Assembly: GCA_045105075.1 (NCBI GenBank)
Contig: JBGCDD010000128.1
Span: 1-25,391, forward strand
Reading direction: 5' to 3'
Source of the DNA: JBGCDD01 sp045105075
GTDB taxonomy: Bacteria > Pseudomonadota > Alphaproteobacteria > Rhodobacterales > Rhodobacteraceae
DNA length: 25,391 bases
Notes under the pieces: model-generated
The model's database searches: none
What the model was told of the DNA's origin: nothing
What the model saw: only the letters and a program-made list of their open reading frames with translations
Part shown: piece by piece, positions 22,406-25,391 of the stretch
How positions within the stretch are numbered: the first letter of the stretch is position 1
Layout of the letters: each line of letters starts with the position of its first letter
Made by a program: the position numbers and the translations under genes

Positions 22406-23572
22406 ATGACAGAAATGGTCTATGGCGCAGTCCCGAATAGGGGCGGCGAACCTATTCTTCCGAAATGGTGGCGCACGCTCGACAAATGGTCGATGTCCTG
22501 TGTGCTGATCCTGTTTGTGATCGGGCTGTTGCTCGGGCTTGCGGCGTCTCCCCCTTTGGCCGCGCGCAATGGGTTTGAGCCGTTTCACTATGTCACCCGG
22601 CAGGCGGTGTTTGGCGGGCTGGCGCTGATTGCGATGCTCTTGACCTCGATGATGACGCCGACTTTGGTGCGCCGTTTGGCGGTGCTGGGCTTTGTGGTGT
22701 CGTTTGTGGCGCTGGCCTTGTTGCCGGTGTTTGGCACCGATTTTGGCAAAGGCGCAACCCGTTGGTATTCCTTGGGATTTGCCGCTTTGCAGCCCTCCGA
22801 GTTCCTGAAACCCGGCTTTGCGGTTGTGGCGGCCTGGATGTTGGCGGCCAGTCAACAGATCAATGGCCCGCCGGGCAAGACCTGGTCCTTTGCGCTGTGC
22901 GTTTCCATCGTGCTGATGCTGGCGCTGCAACCGGATTTCGGCCAGGCCAGCCTCGTGCTGTTTGGCTGGGGTGTGATGTATTTCGTGGCCGGCGCGCCGA
23001 TGCTGTTGCTGGTGGGCATGGCCGGTGGTGTGGTGCTTGCGGGCACTGTCGCCTATTCCAGTTCCGACCATTTCGCGCGCCGCATTGATGGGTTCCTGAA
23101 CCCCGATGTCGATCCCACGACGCAGCTGGGCTATGCCACCAATGCCATCCGTGAGGGCGGTTTGTTTGGGGTTGGCGTGGGCGAGGGCGAGGTCAAATGG
23201 TCGCTGCCTGACGCACATACCGATTTCATTGTTGCCGTGGCAGCCGAGGAATACGGGCTGATCCTGGTGCTGGTGATCATCGCGCTGTACGCGCTGATTG
23301 TGGTGCGCTCGTTGTTGCGTCTGATGCGCGAACGGGATCCGTTCATTCGGCTGGCGGGCACCGGGCTGGCCTGCACATTCGGGGTGCAGGCGATGATCAA
23401 TATGGGCGTGGCCGTGCGGCTGTTGCCTGCCAAAGGCATGACGTTGCCCTTTGTCAGCTATGGCGGCTCGTCGCTGATTGCCGGCGGCATCGCGGTGGGC
23501 ATGTTGCTCGCTTTCACCCGCACGCGCCCCCAAGGCGAAATTCGCGACCTGCTGCGCGGGCGCAGCAAATGA
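22406..23572 (+). CDS. ftsW: peptidoglycan glycosyltransferase FtsW
   Basis: A 388-residue SEDS-family membrane protein with about ten transmembrane helices. Family landmarks are GATRWYSLGFAALQPSEFLK in the first third, LQPDFGQASL, the PDAHTDFIVAVAAEEYG loop with its key Asp and Glu residues, and KGMTLPFVSYGGSS near the C-terminus. FtsW polymerises lipid II into glycan strands at the division septum with its partner penicillin-binding protein. Its stop overlaps the murG start (ATGA). It has its own short leader, since the flavoprotein gene on the other strand separates it from murD. Confidence 0.95.
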   Translation: MTEMVYGAVPNRGGEPILPKWWRTLDKWSMSCVLILFVIGLLLGLAASPPLAARNGFEPFHYVTRQAVFGGLALIAMLLTSMMTPTLVRRLAVLGFVVSFVALALLPVFGTDFGKGATRWYSLGFAALQPSEFLKPGFAVVAAWMLAASQQINGPPGKTWSFALCVSIVLMLALQPDFGQASLVLFGWGVMYFVAGAPMLLLVGMAGGVVLAGTVAYSSSDHFARRIDGFLNPDVDPTTQLGYATNAIREGGLFGVGVGEGEVKWSLPDAHTDFIVAVAAEEYGLILVLVIIALYALIVVRSLLRLMRERDPFIRLAGTGLACTFGVQAMINMGVAVRLLPAKGMTLPFVSYGGSSLIAGGIAVGMLLAFTRTRPQGEIRDLLRGRSK

Positions 23573-24666
23573 GCCAGCCGCTGCTCTTGATCGCGGCAGG
23601 GGGCACGGGCGGGCATATGTTCCCGGCTCAGGCCCTGGCCGAGACCATGTTGCAGCAAGGCTGGCGGGTGCAATTGTCAACGGACGCACGCGGTGCGCGG
23701 TATACCGGCGGTTTTCCCGATGCGACCGAAATCTCCGAAGTCTCCAGCGCCACCTTTGCGCGCGGCGGGCTGATGGCCAAGCTGAAAGTCGCGCCCAAGA
23801 TCCTCAGCGGCGTTCTGGCCGCGCGTGCCCAGATGAAACGCGACCGCCCTGATGTGGTGGTGGGCTTTGGCGGCTATCCCAGCATCCCGGCCTTGGGCGC
23901 GGCGGTGTTGTTGAAACGGCCGCGTATGATCCACGAACAAAACGGCGTTTTGGGCCGCGTGAACCAGCTGTTCGCCACCCGCGTGGCCCATGTGGCCTGC
24001 GGCGTCTGGCCCACAGAGGTGCCCGAGGGCGCCAATGCGGTTCACACTGGCAATCCGGTGCGCAACACCATTCTGGAACGCACTGGCGCCAGCTACATAC
24101 CGCCGGGTGACTATCCGATGGCGGTGCTGGTCATGGGTGGCAGCCAGGGCGCCCGCATCCTGTCCGAAGTGGTGCCAAAGGCCATCGCCGGTCTGCCCCA
24201 AACCACGCGCGCCCACCTGCGGGTGTCGCATCAGGCCCGCGCCGAAGATCACGACGACGTGGTCAGCGCCTATGACGCCATGGGTGTCGAGGCCGAAGTC
24301 GCGCCGTTTTTCACCGACATCCCGCGCCGCATGAGCGAGGCTCAGCTGGTGATTTCGCGCGCCGGAGCATCGTCAATCGCCGATATCACCTGCATCGGGC
24401 GCCCCAGCATCCTGATCCCCTATGCCGCCGCCGCGTCCGACCATCAAACGGCCAATGCGCGCGGGTTGGTTGACGCCGGGGGAGCCATCGTGATCTCTGA
24501 ATCCGCCCTTGACGCCGACACGCTGAAGCGCCACATCACCGCCGTTCTGACCGACCCAAAGGCAGCACTGGCAATGTCACAAGCGGCCACCGCCGCAGGG
24601 GTGCCGGATGCAACCGCGCGCCTCGCAACCCTTGTCTCAGACCTGGCCGGAAGGACCCAAGAATAA
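23569..24666 (+). CDS. murG: UDP-N-acetylglucosamine--lipid I N-acetylglucosaminyltransferase MurG
   Basis: A 365-residue peripheral membrane GT-B glycosyltransferase that turns lipid I into lipid II. The N-terminal glycine-rich loop GGTGGHMFPA lies at about residues 11-20, then VVGFGGYPS, HEQNGVLGRVN and HTGNPVR. The second glycine-rich loop MGGSQGA and the UDP-GlcNAc-binding SRAGASSIADI also fit the family. It overlaps ftsW by four bases and is followed within 3-18 bases by murC. FtsW, downstream in the pathway, uses the lipid II product. Confidence 0.96.
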   Translation: MSQPLLLIAAGGTGGHMFPAQALAETMLQQGWRVQLSTDARGARYTGGFPDATEISEVSSATFARGGLMAKLKVAPKILSGVLAARAQMKRDRPDVVVGFGGYPSIPALGAAVLLKRPRMIHEQNGVLGRVNQLFATRVAHVACGVWPTEVPEGANAVHTGNPVRNTILERTGASYIPPGDYPMAVLVMGGSQGARILSEVVPKAIAGLPQTTRAHLRVSHQARAEDHDDVVSAYDAMGVEAEVAPFFTDIPRRMSEAQLVISRAGASSIADITCIGRPSILIPYAAAASDHQTANARGLVDAGGAIVISESALDADTLKRHITAVLTDPKAALAMSQAATAAGVPDATARLATLVSDLAGRTQE

Positions 24667-24683
24667 TGATGGACGGAAGCCCA

Positions 24684-25391
24684 ATGATCATAGCCGCCAC
24701 GAAACTGCCCCTCGATGTTGGGCCGATCCATTTTGTCGGCATCGGCGGCATCGGCATGTCCGGCATCGCCGAGGTCCTGTTGAACCACGGCTATGTGGTG
24801 CAGGGCAGCGACTTGAAATCCTCCAAAATCACCGAACGCCTGGTGATGCAGGGCGCCACCGTCTTTGTGGGCCAGGAGGCCGACAATCTTGATCACGCCG
24901 AGGTCGTCGTGATCTCGTCTGCGATCAAACCGGGCAACCCCGAACTGGACGAAGCCCGCCGCCGCGGCCTGCCTGTGGTGCGCCGCGCCGAAATGCTGGC
25001 CGAACTGATGCGCCTGAAATCCAACGTCGCCGTCGCCGGCACCCACGGCAAGACCACAACCACGACAATGGTCGCCACGCTGCTCGATGCGGGCGGCTTT
25101 GACCCCACGGTTGTGAACGGCGGCATCATCCACGCTTATGGCTCGAACGCGCGCATGGGGCAGGGCGAGTGGATGGTGGTCGAGGCCGACGAATCCGACG
25201 GCACCTTCAACCGCCTTCCCGCCACCATCGCCATCGTCACCAACATCGATCCCGAGCATATGGAGCATTGGGGCACCGAGGAAAACCTGCACAAAGGCTT
25301 CTACGATTTCGTCTCCAACATCCCGTTTTATGGCCTCGCGGTGTGCTGCACCGATGACCCTGATGTGCAAACCCTCGTGGGCAGGATCAGC
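24684..25391 (+). CDS. murC: UDP-N-acetylmuramate--L-alanine ligase MurC, 5' part
   Basis: The first 236 codons of a gene that runs off the right edge. The N-terminal dinucleotide-like motif GIGGIGMSG is at about residues 19-27, followed by VQGSDLKSS, VVISSAIKPGNPE, the ATP loop GTHGKTTTTT, VVEADESDGTF and IVTNIDPEHMEHWG, all classic MurC segments. It adds L-Ala to UDP-MurNAc, the first peptide step of peptidoglycan. I chose the ATG at 24684 because GGAAG lies 6 bases before it; in-frame ATGs at 24666 and 24669 have a poorer spacing from AAGGA. It is co-transcribed with ftsW and murG. Confidence 0.94.
   Translation, partial: MIIAATKLPLDVGPIHFVGIGGIGMSGIAEVLLNHGYVVQGSDLKSSKITERLVMQGATVFVGQEADNLDHAEVVVISSAIKPGNPELDEARRRGLPVVRRAEMLAELMRLKSNVAVAGTHGKTTTTTMVATLLDAGGFDPTVVNGGIIHAYGSNARMGQGEWMVVEADESDGTFNRLPATIAIVTNIDPEHMEHWGTEENLHKGFYDFVSNIPFYGLAVCCTDDPDVQTLVGRIS

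Noticed and set aside
22277..23689. N-terminal extension of the flavoprotein by 471 residues.
   Set aside because: It is antisense to ftsW; the FAD-binding motif begins right after the ATG at 22276.

Overview
The window looks like a chromosomal segment from an alphaproteobacterium, most likely a Rhodobacteraceae (roseobacter-type) bacterium. The reasons are the high GC content with strong G/C third positions, tight ATGA-type gene overlaps, an alphaproteobacterial-style Zur box, and a GGGGCTCTGCCCC...CCCGGGATATTTT intergenic repeat of a kind I associate with that family. I see no insertion sequence, prophage, CRISPR array, tRNA or rRNA. No stretch longer than about 263 bases lacks a gene.

Layout. 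(1) 1-164: 5' part of a redoxin-like gene. (2) 197-2163: a GntR/FCD regulator divergent from an SDR dehydrogenase and a KdgF-like cupin, with two tandem operator-like dyads between them; this looks like a small uronate-catabolism unit. (3) 2207-4739: a membrane-anchored LytTR regulator divergent from an ABC-2 type ATPase and permease pair. (4) 4767-12999 (minus strand): the most interesting region. It holds a TROVE/von Willebrand A protein (bacterial Ro60, Rsr), then a MoxR-type AAA+ ATPase, a 142-residue protein, a protein with a degenerate vWA domain plus a beta-rich C-terminal part, and a 988-residue membrane, helical-repeat and beta-propeller protein. The last four match the layout of the predicted MoxR-vWA-beta-propeller (bpX) ternary conflict systems. 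Directly after the TROVE stop codon, at about 11354-11436, lies a structured element whose two ends pair perfectly over 11 bp and which ends in seven U. That is the architecture expected of a Y RNA, the usual partner of Ro60.

(5) 13263-16044: a metallophosphoesterase divergent from the TROVE gene, then a fatty-acid desaturase overlapping a sugar-phosphate-isomerase-like TIM-barrel gene. (6) 16192-19347: a zinc uptake locus, with znuA divergent from zur-znuC-znuB around two Zur-box dyads. ZnuC carries an unusual His-rich tail. (7) 19528-25391: part of the dcw cell-wall/division cluster (murD, ftsW, murG, murC), interrupted by a minus-strand BaiN/HI0933-type flavoprotein and a three-copy 29-bp hairpin repeat.

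My working reading of region 4 is a stress or conflict-response complex. The MoxR ATPase would remodel vWA partners, one of which (TROVE) handles RNA, while the 988-residue propeller protein would hold the assembly at the membrane. This is inferred from domain content and gene order only; nothing in the sequence shows which signal or target is involved.
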